64,000 nucleotides of DNA. It comes from Streptomyces sp. 846.5 (lineage in GTDB: Bacteria > Actinomycetota > Actinomycetes > Streptomycetales > Streptomycetaceae). The DNA is taken from contig NZ_SOBN01000001.1 of assembly GCF_004365705.1 (NCBI RefSeq), forward strand, positions 2,838,001 to 2,902,000, given 5' to 3'. Positions 41,434 through 50,026 of this stretch are shown here, piece by piece; the stretch's first letter is position 1, and each line of letters opens with the position of its first letter. A program made the translations under genes and the position numbers. The notes under the pieces were generated by a model that saw only the letters and a list, made by a program, of their open reading frames with translations, searched no databases and was not told the DNA's origin.

Positions 41434-41858
41434 CCCCACACCCGCCCGCAGCCCTCGCCGCAACCACCCCCGCCCGCACCTGGCACCGCGACTACCCGCT
41501 CACCCCCGCCAGTGCTCACCGGGCCCGCGCCGACGCCGCCGCCTTCCTGCACGGACACCACCTCCCGGCGGAACTGCTCGACGACACCCTCCTGGTGCTC
41601 TCCGAACTCGTCACCAACGCCATCCGCCACGCACACGCCCCCGGCCGCCGAACCCTCGTCCACCTCACCGCAAAGGAGAGCACCGTCCGTATCGAAGTCT
41701 CCGACCCGAACCCCCGACCACCCGCCCAACTGGCCCCCACTATCGACGAGGAGAACCACCGCGGCCTGTTCATCGTTCGCACTCTCGCCACGGACTGGGG
41801 CATCCAGCCCCGCCCCGTGATCGGCAAGACAATCTGGGCAGTTCAGCACGCAACGTAG
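41430..41858 (+). CDS. RsbW-like ATP-binding (HATPase_c_2) protein
   Basis: A 142-residue single-domain GHKL ATPase of the anti-sigma/serine kinase type. The N-box is LSELVTNAIRHAHAP, the G1 box VEVSDPNPRP-like (here IEVSDPNPRPP), and the G2-like segment RGLFIVRTLATDWG. Such proteins bind anti-sigma antagonists (STAS) or sigma factors. No STAS or sigma gene adjoins it here; the STAS gene at 5.3 kb is far away and in core DNA. Confidence 0.8.
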   Translation: MTPHPPAALAATTPARTWHRDYPLTPASAHRARADAAAFLHGHHLPAELLDDTLLVLSELVTNAIRHAHAPGRRTLVHLTAKESTVRIEVSDPNPRPPAQLAPTIDEENHRGLFIVRTLATDWGIQPRPVIGKTIWAVQHAT

Positions 41859-41968
41859 ATTCCGATGCGTGCTGATGTGGACCGTGCGGCTCGCCCGTCC
41901 GGACTGCACCCGCAGGCCACTCGGCTCTCCTCCTCCGGATTGCCGGAGAGTACGTCGGCGTGGACTTG

Positions 41969-43558
41969 TCAGAATGACCGGCCTTCCAGGCGCGCAACCT
42001 GCTTGTCGAGGTTGCGGACCGCGGTTGAGGCGGAGCCGAAGGCAGCGGCGAACAGCGGGCGCACCACCTTGAGTTCATCGAGGGCTTCGTCGCGGCGTCC
42101 TGCTGTGGCGTACATCTGGGCGATAACGAAGCGAGACTCTCGGATCTGGGCGCTTTCGTCGTCGTCCGTCCCGCTGTCGGCGTTCTGCACGTAGTAGCGC
42201 AGGTGGGCGAGAGCCTTGTCTGCTTTGCCGATTTCGGCGTACGCGTGTCCCGCGTAGTAGGAGCAGTCAAGGACGAATTGCTTGCTGGTAGGCAGATAGC
42301 GGCGGTAGTCGTGCCCGGCGGCATCGAACAGCTGGGCCGAGCGTGAGTACTCACCGGCGGTAAAGAGTGCGGCCCCGAGGAGGTGGCGGAGCCGGAGGTC
42401 GTTATACGGATCGCGGGCAGCGCGCTTCAAGCCGTCCTCCAGCAGGCTAATCGCTTGGGAGGGACGGTCGTGCTCCAGCAGTACCCGGACATTGGCCTGC
42501 AGCTCTTCGGCCTCCTCGTCTGTGAGACGTGGCCCGTCGGCTGCTCGGCTGCGGTGCTTGGGGGCAGCAAGTAGCGGCCGGCGGAATGGGTGGGTGGGGT
42601 CGCGACTCTCGTCCTCGCCTTCCGGCTTGCCCGGTGCCGACGCAAAGGGGAGGAGTGTCTCGTAGACCTGCTCCGCCGAGGGCCGGCCGGTCGGATCCTT
42701 GGCCAGCATCGCGGCTACCAGGGAATCCACGGCAGCGGGCGCGTCTGTGCGCAGCATCAAGAGGGATGGAGGAGTCGTCTGTAGATGGTGGGCGCGCAGC
42801 GGCATGCTGGTCGAGGCGTGGAAGGGGACTTCGCCAGTGAGGAGTTCGTACAGCAGGCAGCCGAGGGAGTAGAGGTCGGACGCGGAGGTGACGGACTTGC
42901 CGAGGCACTGCTCCGGCGACATATAAGCGGGGGTTCCGACAGTGCGGTCTACCTGGGTGAGTCGAGGCAGGGCTCCGGTGCCGCGGAGGATGGCGATGCC
43001 GAAGTCGAGCACCTTCACCAGGCCGCCATCGACGATCATGACATTGGCCGGCTTGATGTCGCGGTGAACGATGTCGACCCGGTGCACATCGGCAAGCACG
43101 GCGGCGATCTGCGCTGCGGTTGACACTGCCCAGGCGATGCTGGGCGGTGCCCCCTCGTAGTCGGCGCCGCTGATTGCGGCCTCCAAAGTCGAACCGCGCA
43201 GGAGCTGCATGACCAACCACAGCCGGGGGCTGCCGTCAGGAAGGGTCTCCACGCCGGTGTCGTAGACGGCGGGAGTGCCGGGGTGTTCCAGCTTGGCGGT
43301 GGTACGGATCTCTCGCAGGAACCGCTTGCGATCACGGTCCAGGGCATCGAGGATCTCGACGGCTTCCGGACTGTCGGGGGCCGCCGGAACCGAGCCCGGC
43401 GAGGGCGGCTGAAGCAGTTTGACCGCGACGCTCCGGTCTAGCCGCTCGTCGTAGCCGTAGTACACCTCGCTCATGCCGCCCTTGCCGAGCAGCCCGTCCA
43501 CCCGGTAGCGCCCGGCGACCAGCCGGGCCTGGGCCGACCGCCCTGTTGCGTCGTCCAT
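41969..43558 (-). CDS. Soluble Ser/Thr protein kinase with helical repeat C-terminus
   Basis: A 529-residue Hanks-type kinase. Glycine loop LLGKGGMSEVYYG, Lys47 in VAVKLL, HRDIKPAN at 165-172 and DFG at 185-187 are all present, and the activation segment ends TPAYMSPEQ, so it should be active. Residues 350-525 are paired helices of TPR type (LLEDGLKRAARDPYNDLRLRHLL and onward). There is no transmembrane helix or PASTA domain. ATG 43558 has AGGGG upstream. It is 68 nt behind hsdR on the same strand, so it may be the last gene of the restriction operon. Confidence 0.88.
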   Translation of the reverse strand: MDDATGRSAQARLVAGRYRVDGLLGKGGMSEVYYGYDERLDRSVAVKLLQPPSPGSVPAAPDSPEAVEILDALDRDRKRFLREIRTTAKLEHPGTPAVYDTGVETLPDGSPRLWLVMQLLRGSTLEAAISGADYEGAPPSIAWAVSTAAQIAAVLADVHRVDIVHRDIKPANVMIVDGGLVKVLDFGIAILRGTGALPRLTQVDRTVGTPAYMSPEQCLGKSVTSASDLYSLGCLLYELLTGEVPFHASTSMPLRAHHLQTTPPSLLMLRTDAPAAVDSLVAAMLAKDPTGRPSAEQVYETLLPFASAPGKPEGEDESRDPTHPFRRPLLAAPKHRSRAADGPRLTDEEAEELQANVRVLLEHDRPSQAISLLEDGLKRAARDPYNDLRLRHLLGAALFTAGEYSRSAQLFDAAGHDYRRYLPTSKQFVLDCSYYAGHAYAEIGKADKALAHLRYYVQNADSGTDDDESAQIRESRFVIAQMYATAGRRDEALDELKVVRPLFAAAFGSASTAVRNLDKQVARLEGRSF

Positions 43559-43626
43559 GTTCCACCCCTACCTGGCGACTGCTGCTCTTGACGCAACCCT
43601 GCCACGGCTGGTCACCGCGGGTGTGT

Positions 43627-46600
43627 TCATTCGGGGATCGCGCTTCGGTCGGCCGAACTGCCGCCGGTTTCCCGGCGCATCTCGGCACGCAGCCGGGCCA
43701 GGGCCTCGTCCCTGGCCGGTTCGGTGATGATGCGGTAGGCCCGATTGCGAGCGGCCTCCTTGATGGCCTTCTGGAACTCGTTGTTGTCGAAGTACAGCTT
43801 CATAAACGCGGTGTTGCGCTCGGCGTTCTCAGCGACGATATCGTCCAGCCGGTCGTCAGCGACCTGACCGAACCGGCCCTCGTCGTTCATCAGCGCGATC
43901 TGCTGCATATCGGTGTCCTGGACCAGACCGACGACCTGCTGGTAGACCAGGATCTGGTCGGCGGTGTCCAGGTCGAGGCCGAAGCGCTCGTTCAGATCCT
44001 CAATGATCTCGGAGAGGGGCTGTACCTCGGGCTCGCGGTAGCCGCCGCCGTCGGCAGCGTGACCGCGGACGGCGCGGTCGCCGACTGCTTGCAGGGAGAC
44101 ATTGTGCCGTCCGGTGAACTCCAGACGGAAGTGGCTCAGATCCGCGTCTCCTATGTCGACGGACGTCGTGGGCCGGCCCGGCAGTCGGATCAGCAGGACC
44201 CTGCCGAACTGGTAGAGCCGCTCCAGGTCCCGGTCGCCCCAGTCCACGATCTGCGCGATCAGACTGTAGGCGCGGACGTACTCGGTCAGGGCCTTGCGGA
44301 AGCCCTCGCGCTCATCGTCGGACTTCAGGTCGTGGGTGAACCGGTCGAGAGTCGGCTTGAGGTACTCGTGCAGCTCGGCGTGAAGCTTGCGTTCGGCGGC
44401 CTCAGGCATCCGGCCAGGGGCGGCGGTGGCCAGGACCCGGATGAACGCCTCCATCTCGGACGGCACCAGCAACTGGTAGTCCATCACCTTTCGCTGCTTG
44501 TCGTAGAGCAGGTTGGGGTCGCTCTCCTCGGTGATGGTCGTCTCGAACCAGTTGGCGAATGCCTCCTGTATGTCGGTGGCCGTATTCACGAAATCCAGGA
44601 CATGGACGTCGTCCTGGGACTTCAGCGGGTGGATGCGGTTTAGCCGGGACAGTGTCTGCACGGCAGCGACTCCGGTCAGCGGCTTGTCCACGTACATCGC
44701 GCAGAGCAGGGGCTGGTCGAAGCCGGTCTGGTACTTCTCGGCGACGACCAGCAGCCGGTACTCGTCCTGGTTGCGGGAAGAGGCCTGCGGGTCGTCAGCC
44801 TTGGTGTAGCCGAACCGGTCCGGCAACTGGCTCTCGGGGAAGCCATTCAGCTGCGATTCGGTGAACTCCAGGTCGGCTTCGTCCTTCAGTTGCCCGGAGA
44901 AAGCCACCAAGGTGCCGCAGTTGGCGAAGCCGCACAGGGACACATAAGTGCGGATCGCCTGGTAGAGGTCCAGTGCGTGTCGGCGGCTGGTGGTGACCAC
45001 CATGGCCTTGGCCCGCCCGCCGAGTCGACCGACGATGTTCTCCCGGAAGTCGTCGACGATGAGCTTTGCCTTCTGCTCCAGCGACTTGGGGTGCTGCTCG
45101 GCGTAGCGCACAAGTTTCGCCTTGGCCTTGGCGCGGTCGACCTCGGGGTTAGAGATCTTGGACTCGGCCTGCTCCACGGCCGCGTTGCGAAGTCGCCACT
45201 TGGTGTCGTAGGTCAGGTAGTTGGCGAGGACGTCGAGGATGTAGCCCTCGTCGATGGCCTGCCGCATGGAGTAGACATGAAAGGGCGCGTACATGCCCGG
45301 CAGGCCGGTGCGTGGGTTGACCCGCTCCGGCTCGTGTCGGCCGAAAAGCTTGAGCGTCGCCGAGGTGGGGGTGGCGGTGAAGGCGAAATAGGAGAGGTTG
45401 GGCTGCTTACCGCGGACCCGGGTCCGGTAGGTGGCCTCGTCCTCGTCTTCCTCGCGCGGGGTTGCTTTGGAACCGAGCGCCTGCTTGACCTGGATGGCGG
45501 ACTCCCCGCCCTGGGAGGAGTGGGCTTCATCAATGATGACGGCGTAGCGCCTTCCGTTCAACCCCATGTTGGCGATCTTGTCCAGGACGAAGGGGTACAT
45601 CTGCAGGGTGCTGATGACGATCTTCGCAGTGGAATCGTTGAGGGATGCAGCGAGCTGGGTCGAGTTGTCGTCGACCTTCTTGACCACCCCAGGGGTGTGG
45701 TCAAACTGGTAGATCGTGCGTTGGAGCTGCCGATCGAGGACGATGCGGTCGGTGATCACGACGATCTTGTGGAACACAGGCTGATTGCCGGCGTCGAAGA
45801 GATTGGAGAGCCGGTGCGCCAGCCAGGCCAGGGTATTGGACTTGCCCGAACCGGCCGAGTGCTCGACCAGATAGCTGTGGCCGGCCCCGTTCTGCTGGGC
45901 GTGCGTCACCATTTCCTGGACGGCGTGCCACTGGTGGTAGCGGGGGAAGATTCGAGGCGCGGTGTGCGGGTTCTCCTTTGCTCCCAGCTTGTCCGGTGCC
46001 TTGACGTGGACGAAGCGGTGCAGGATCTCCAACCAGTTGTCGCGCTGCCAGATCGTCTTCCAGAGGTAGTCGACGCTGTAAGAGCCCGTTTCGGCGGAGG
46101 GGTTCCCGGCTTCGCCCGAGATGCCTGGGCCGTTGGAACCGACGTTGAAGGGGAGGAACTGGGTCTCGGCACCGCGCAGGCGAGTGGCGATGAACGCCCG
46201 GTCCGGGTCCACGGCGAAGTGGACTAGTGCGCGCTTGGCGAAGAACAGCTCGTTGGCGTCGCGGCGTCGGTACTGGACGATGGCGTCGTCGGCGTTCTGG
46301 CCTGTGTTGGGATTCTTCAACTCGACGGTGGCGACTGGGAGTCCATTGAGGAACAGTGCCATGTCGAGGGACAAGCGGGGGGTGTGGGCACTGTAGTGGA
46401 GTTGCCGAGTGAGGGTGAGGCGGTTGAGGTTGTACCCCGTGAGGGCGTCGGCGGCGATGGTGTGGCCGGGGCGGAAATAGGCCAGGTCGATCTGCACGCC
46501 GCGGTCGCGTACGCCCTGACGCAGGACGTCTAGGACGCCGCGGGCGTCAATCTCGGCGGCGACGCGCTGGGCGAACTGGCGCTTGGCTGTGGGGACGTCA

Positions 46601-46794
46601 TTGCCGTAGAAGGTGACCAGGCGGTTCCAGGCGGCTGTCTGGGTGTCGGTGATGAAGTCGAGCAGGTGAGTGGGGTCCAGGCCGAGTTCGGGGCTGAATG
46701 TGCGGGGGTCTGCCGGGGCCCAGCCGTGGTGGTCTGTGAGCTCGTGCTCGATGCGGATCTCGAAGTCGAGCTCGGAGAGCGGGGTGCGGGTCAC
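43627..46794 (-). CDS. hsdR: Type I restriction enzyme R subunit
   Basis: The nuclease-translocase of a type I system, 1055 residues. The N-terminal PD-(D/E)xK nuclease has LDMALFLNGLPVATVELKN. Motor motifs follow: Walker A EHSAGSGKSNTL, DEAH box VIIDEAHSSQGG, TATPT and the C-terminal motif VI region (VQTLSRLNRIHP). The long C-terminal helical region docks on HsdM/HsdS. GTG start overlaps the hsdS stop by 4 nt. All key residues are intact. Confidence 0.95.
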   Translation of the reverse strand: MTRTPLSELDFEIRIEHELTDHHGWAPADPRTFSPELGLDPTHLLDFITDTQTAAWNRLVTFYGNDVPTAKRQFAQRVAAEIDARGVLDVLRQGVRDRGVQIDLAYFRPGHTIAADALTGYNLNRLTLTRQLHYSAHTPRLSLDMALFLNGLPVATVELKNPNTGQNADDAIVQYRRRDANELFFAKRALVHFAVDPDRAFIATRLRGAETQFLPFNVGSNGPGISGEAGNPSAETGSYSVDYLWKTIWQRDNWLEILHRFVHVKAPDKLGAKENPHTAPRIFPRYHQWHAVQEMVTHAQQNGAGHSYLVEHSAGSGKSNTLAWLAHRLSNLFDAGNQPVFHKIVVITDRIVLDRQLQRTIYQFDHTPGVVKKVDDNSTQLAASLNDSTAKIVISTLQMYPFVLDKIANMGLNGRRYAVIIDEAHSSQGGESAIQVKQALGSKATPREEDEDEATYRTRVRGKQPNLSYFAFTATPTSATLKLFGRHEPERVNPRTGLPGMYAPFHVYSMRQAIDEGYILDVLANYLTYDTKWRLRNAAVEQAESKISNPEVDRAKAKAKLVRYAEQHPKSLEQKAKLIVDDFRENIVGRLGGRAKAMVVTTSRRHALDLYQAIRTYVSLCGFANCGTLVAFSGQLKDEADLEFTESQLNGFPESQLPDRFGYTKADDPQASSRNQDEYRLLVVAEKYQTGFDQPLLCAMYVDKPLTGVAAVQTLSRLNRIHPLKSQDDVHVLDFVNTATDIQEAFANWFETTITEESDPNLLYDKQRKVMDYQLLVPSEMEAFIRVLATAAPGRMPEAAERKLHAELHEYLKPTLDRFTHDLKSDDEREGFRKALTEYVRAYSLIAQIVDWGDRDLERLYQFGRVLLIRLPGRPTTSVDIGDADLSHFRLEFTGRHNVSLQAVGDRAVRGHAADGGGYREPEVQPLSEIIEDLNERFGLDLDTADQILVYQQVVGLVQDTDMQQIALMNDEGRFGQVADDRLDDIVAENAERNTAFMKLYFDNNEFQKAIKEAARNRAYRIITEPARDEALARLRAEMRRETGGSSADRSAIPE

Positions 46795-48056
46795 GCGGAC
46801 ACACCTCCTACGGAGGGGAGGGCAGGGCGGGCGGTGGTGACGTCCAGCTGGCCGGTTACGGCGGCAGTGATGAGGGCTTGGCGGCGTTCGGCCAGGAGGA
46901 CGATCTGATCCATAATTTCTTCACGAACGATTTTGCTGCCAAGCATCGCCCTATCGATTCTACGTGCCATGATCTGCTGGGCTGGCAATTCCAGACGAGG
47001 GAGACGGAGTTCTGCGATATCACCTAGCCCCAGCCCAATCTTGGTGCCGCCGTAGCTATTTCCGACAAGCTGCCCTCTTGCCGCTGGTGATTTAATTGCA
47101 TATGCAAGCCAAGCAGGATCACACAGTGATAGCTCCGGTCGCACTAGTGCAATATGCTGGCTAACATTCCCATTGATTGCCAAATCATCAACAACGGCCA
47201 CCGAGCCGATATCCGCCGTAATACTCACCAGGACGTCGCCGATCCGCGTTCTAGTACGCTCGCGTTCACGTCCATGGGGAGCTGTCACGTGAGCTAGATC
47301 TGTTAGCTCAAGCCGCACCCCACGGCGTGGAATATTCATGATCCTGAAGAAGGGTGTCCCTTCGTCTGAGATCAGCTCCCCCCACCCTCGGGGGCCGCTG
47401 GTAATCCGGGCCACTAGGTGCTTCAGTCGGATCTCCTCAAACGGATTTGAACTGTATGCCCGGTCAAGTAGTGACGACTCTCGGGCATCAAGGAGCGCGG
47501 CCTGGGAGCGACGATCGCATAGGACGTGATCGATCCGAGCCGTCTCGGCATCGAGGAAGTCGGCGATGCGGCGTTGTTCGTCAAGCGGTGGCAACGGAGC
47601 GGGAAGTCCCTTAACTCGCTCAGCACTGACGTGGTAGATATTGGCGCCGCTGGCGATTGAAGCAAATTGGCCGCTAGCGAATGCGGATCGCGCCCACCAG
47701 CCCAGGTAACGGCCGTCAGAGATCCCAGCCCGTGGACGAAGCCTGACCAAGGTGTTCTGAAAGCAGATCGTTCCTGGCAGCTCGTCGTGCCAGACTGCTG
47801 AAGCCCCGACAGCTCCGAGGCTCCCGCTTCCCTCGGTGACGAGGATGTCACCTGCCTGCAGCGCGAACGTCTTCTGCTCGGAAGGGCTGAAATTCATCGT
47901 CTTGACGTCAGACAAGTCGAGCCTGCCGTCTTTGACGTTCGCTGCCCGCAAATAGGGGAGCATATGGGGGCCGGATTCATGCTGGGGACTCCGCTGCCGA
48001 CCAAGGCACACCTCTGCCGCGCCGAAGAGGCGGGGGCTCGACTCTGCCTTGCTCAT
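46791..48056 (-). CDS. hsdS: Type I restriction-modification specificity subunit
   Basis: 421 residues with two target-recognition domains and conserved spacer helices (PLPPLDEQRRIADFLDAETARIDHVL after the first, and LELPAQQIMARRIDRAML after the second). The DNA encoding the second TRD (about 46900-47450) is much richer in A and T than the flanks, so that module seems to have arrived separately. ATG overlaps the hsdM stop by 4 nt. Confidence 0.93.
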   Translation of the reverse strand: MSKAESSPRLFGAAEVCLGRQRSPQHESGPHMLPYLRAANVKDGRLDLSDVKTMNFSPSEQKTFALQAGDILVTEGSGSLGAVGASAVWHDELPGTICFQNTLVRLRPRAGISDGRYLGWWARSAFASGQFASIASGANIYHVSAERVKGLPAPLPPLDEQRRIADFLDAETARIDHVLCDRRSQAALLDARESSLLDRAYSSNPFEEIRLKHLVARITSGPRGWGELISDEGTPFFRIMNIPRRGVRLELTDLAHVTAPHGRERERTRTRIGDVLVSITADIGSVAVVDDLAINGNVSQHIALVRPELSLCDPAWLAYAIKSPAARGQLVGNSYGGTKIGLGLGDIAELRLPRLELPAQQIMARRIDRAMLGSKIVREEIMDQIVLLAERRQALITAAVTGQLDVTTARPALPSVGGVSA

Positions 48057-50026
48057 CCGGTCACCTCGCCCAGCAGCGCCTGGATCCGTGCCTCAAGCTC
48101 GCGCAATTCAGCGTCGATCACAGCGAGCGGCCGCGGCGGCGTATACACGTAGAAGTGCCGGGTGAATGGGATCTCGTACCCCACCTTCGTCTTCTCCCGG
48201 TCGATCCAAGCGTCCGCGACATGCGGTGTTACCTCGCGGGCGAAGTAGGCGTCGATGTCCTCGTCGAGCGGGATGTTCTCGTAGTCGCGCAAGTCCGGGT
48301 CCGGCAGCGCCATCCCGTCCTTGTCCCTTTGCACCTCGCCCTCGGGGTCGGAGACGGCGACCTCGCCCCAGATCCCCTTGAGTAGAGCCGCTGTCTTCGG
48401 CCATTCCGCGCCAGCTCCGGCAACTGCGGTGTGGAGACCGTTGGTGGCCTCCTTCTTCGTCCACCACACCGAGTCGATGATTCCACGCAGCGCCTCGACC
48501 AGCCCCTTACGGCCGTCCCATTTCGCAAGCGCCTTGGCTTCCTCCAGCGCTGCCAGAGTGTCCTCGGTGATCTCGAAGCGAAGCTTCAGCGGCCGTTCCA
48601 CCGTGATGCGGTGGTAACCGAAGTCGCGGGTGCGGAAGACCTTGACTCTTGCGTGGTCCGGGTGGTCGGCGTCAGCGGCAACGTCGATCGCGTCCACGTA
48701 CAGCTCAGTGATGTGCTTGATCTGGCCGTCATTGACCTTCTTGCGCTTGTCGCCAAGCGACTTGCGCATCTTCTCCCACTGGTCCCGCGCATCGAGCAAG
48801 ATCACCTTGTCTCGCAGCTTCGCCGCCTTCCGGTTGGAGAGGATCCAGAAGTAGGTGGAGATACCGGTGTTGTAGAACAGTTGGTCAGGGAGGGCGACGA
48901 TGCCTTCGAGCAGGTCGTTCTCCAGGATCCACTGGCGGATCTTCGACTCGCCGGACTCAGCGGCGCCGGTGAACAACGGCGAGCCGTTGAAGACGATGCC
49001 CAGTCGTGAGCCCTTGCCCTGAGCCGACTCCATCTTCGAGATCATGTGCTGCAGGAAGAGGAAGGAGCCGTCGTTGATACGCGGCGTACCGGCCCCGAAG
49101 CGGCCGGCGTGGCCGAGTTCGGCTTCGTCCAGGATCTCGTCCTTGACCTTCTTCCACTCCACGCCGAAGGGCGGGTTGGCGAGCATGTAGTCGAACCTCT
49201 GCCCGGGGAAGCCGTCGTCGCTGAACGAGTTGCCGAAGTGGATGTTGCCGCGCTGGTTGAGCATCAGCATGTCGGACTGGCAGACCGCCCAGGACTCGGC
49301 ATTGAGCTCCTGACCGAACAGGTACACCTTGGCTTTGGGGTTGATCGACTCGATGCGGCCCTTGGCGGCGGTCAGCATGCCGCCGGTTCCGCAGGCCGGG
49401 TCGAGGATATTGATGACCTGGCCGTCGCCGGCGACAGTGTCCGCGTCCGGGGCGATCAGGAGGTTGACCATCAGCTCGATGACTTCGCGGGGAGTGAAGT
49501 GTTCACCCGCGGTCTCGTTCGAATCCTCGGCGAACTTGCGGATCAAGTGCTCGAATACGTAGCCCATCTCATGGTTGGACAGCTTGTCCATGTCGTTCAG
49601 CGCCTTGAAGGTGCTGACGACCTGGTGGAGGATCTTCGCCCCTGCCAGCCTGGTGATCTGGTTGTCCAGGTCGAACCGGCCGAGGATCTCCCGAACGTTG
49701 GGCGAGAAACCGTTGATGTAGTCGCGCAGGTTCATCGCGGTTCTGGTGTCGTCGCCCGCGATGGTGCTGAAGTCCTGCTTGGACGTGTTGTAGAACGGCA
49801 GTCCGGCCGCGAGCTCTAGCAGCCGGTCCTTGTTCTTGACGTCCAGAGCCGCGTCCCTTGCCCAGACCGCGTCGCGGGTGGGGACCATCACCGCATCCAG
49901 TCGGCGCAACAGCGTGAACGGCAGGATCACCTGGCCGTACTCGTGGCGCTTGTAGTCGCCTCGGAGCAGGTCGGCGACCGCCCAGATTTTTCCTGCCAGC
50001 TGGCTGTGCGTGGGTCCGGATGTCAC
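48053..50026 (-). CDS. hsdM: Type I restriction-modification DNA methyltransferase
   Basis: An N6-adenine methyltransferase, 657 residues. The helical N-terminal domain precedes a SAM site DPACGTGG (209-216) and catalytic NPPF (284-287), both intact. A C-terminal coiled region (ELRELEARIQALLG) contacts HsdS. It is longer than typical 500-residue HsdM by an insert at about 480-600. GTG start overlaps the upstream stop by 4 nt. Confidence 0.95.
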   Translation of the reverse strand: MTSGPTHSQLAGKIWAVADLLRGDYKRHEYGQVILPFTLLRRLDAVMVPTRDAVWARDAALDVKNKDRLLELAAGLPFYNTSKQDFSTIAGDDTRTAMNLRDYINGFSPNVREILGRFDLDNQITRLAGAKILHQVVSTFKALNDMDKLSNHEMGYVFEHLIRKFAEDSNETAGEHFTPREVIELMVNLLIAPDADTVAGDGQVINILDPACGTGGMLTAAKGRIESINPKAKVYLFGQELNAESWAVCQSDMLMLNQRGNIHFGNSFSDDGFPGQRFDYMLANPPFGVEWKKVKDEILDEAELGHAGRFGAGTPRINDGSFLFLQHMISKMESAQGKGSRLGIVFNGSPLFTGAAESGESKIRQWILENDLLEGIVALPDQLFYNTGISTYFWILSNRKAAKLRDKVILLDARDQWEKMRKSLGDKRKKVNDGQIKHITELYVDAIDVAADADHPDHARVKVFRTRDFGYHRITVERPLKLRFEITEDTLAALEEAKALAKWDGRKGLVEALRGIIDSVWWTKKEATNGLHTAVAGAGAEWPKTAALLKGIWGEVAVSDPEGEVQRDKDGMALPDPDLRDYENIPLDEDIDAYFAREVTPHVADAWIDREKTKVGYEIPFTRHFYVYTPPRPLAVIDAELRELEARIQALLGEVTG

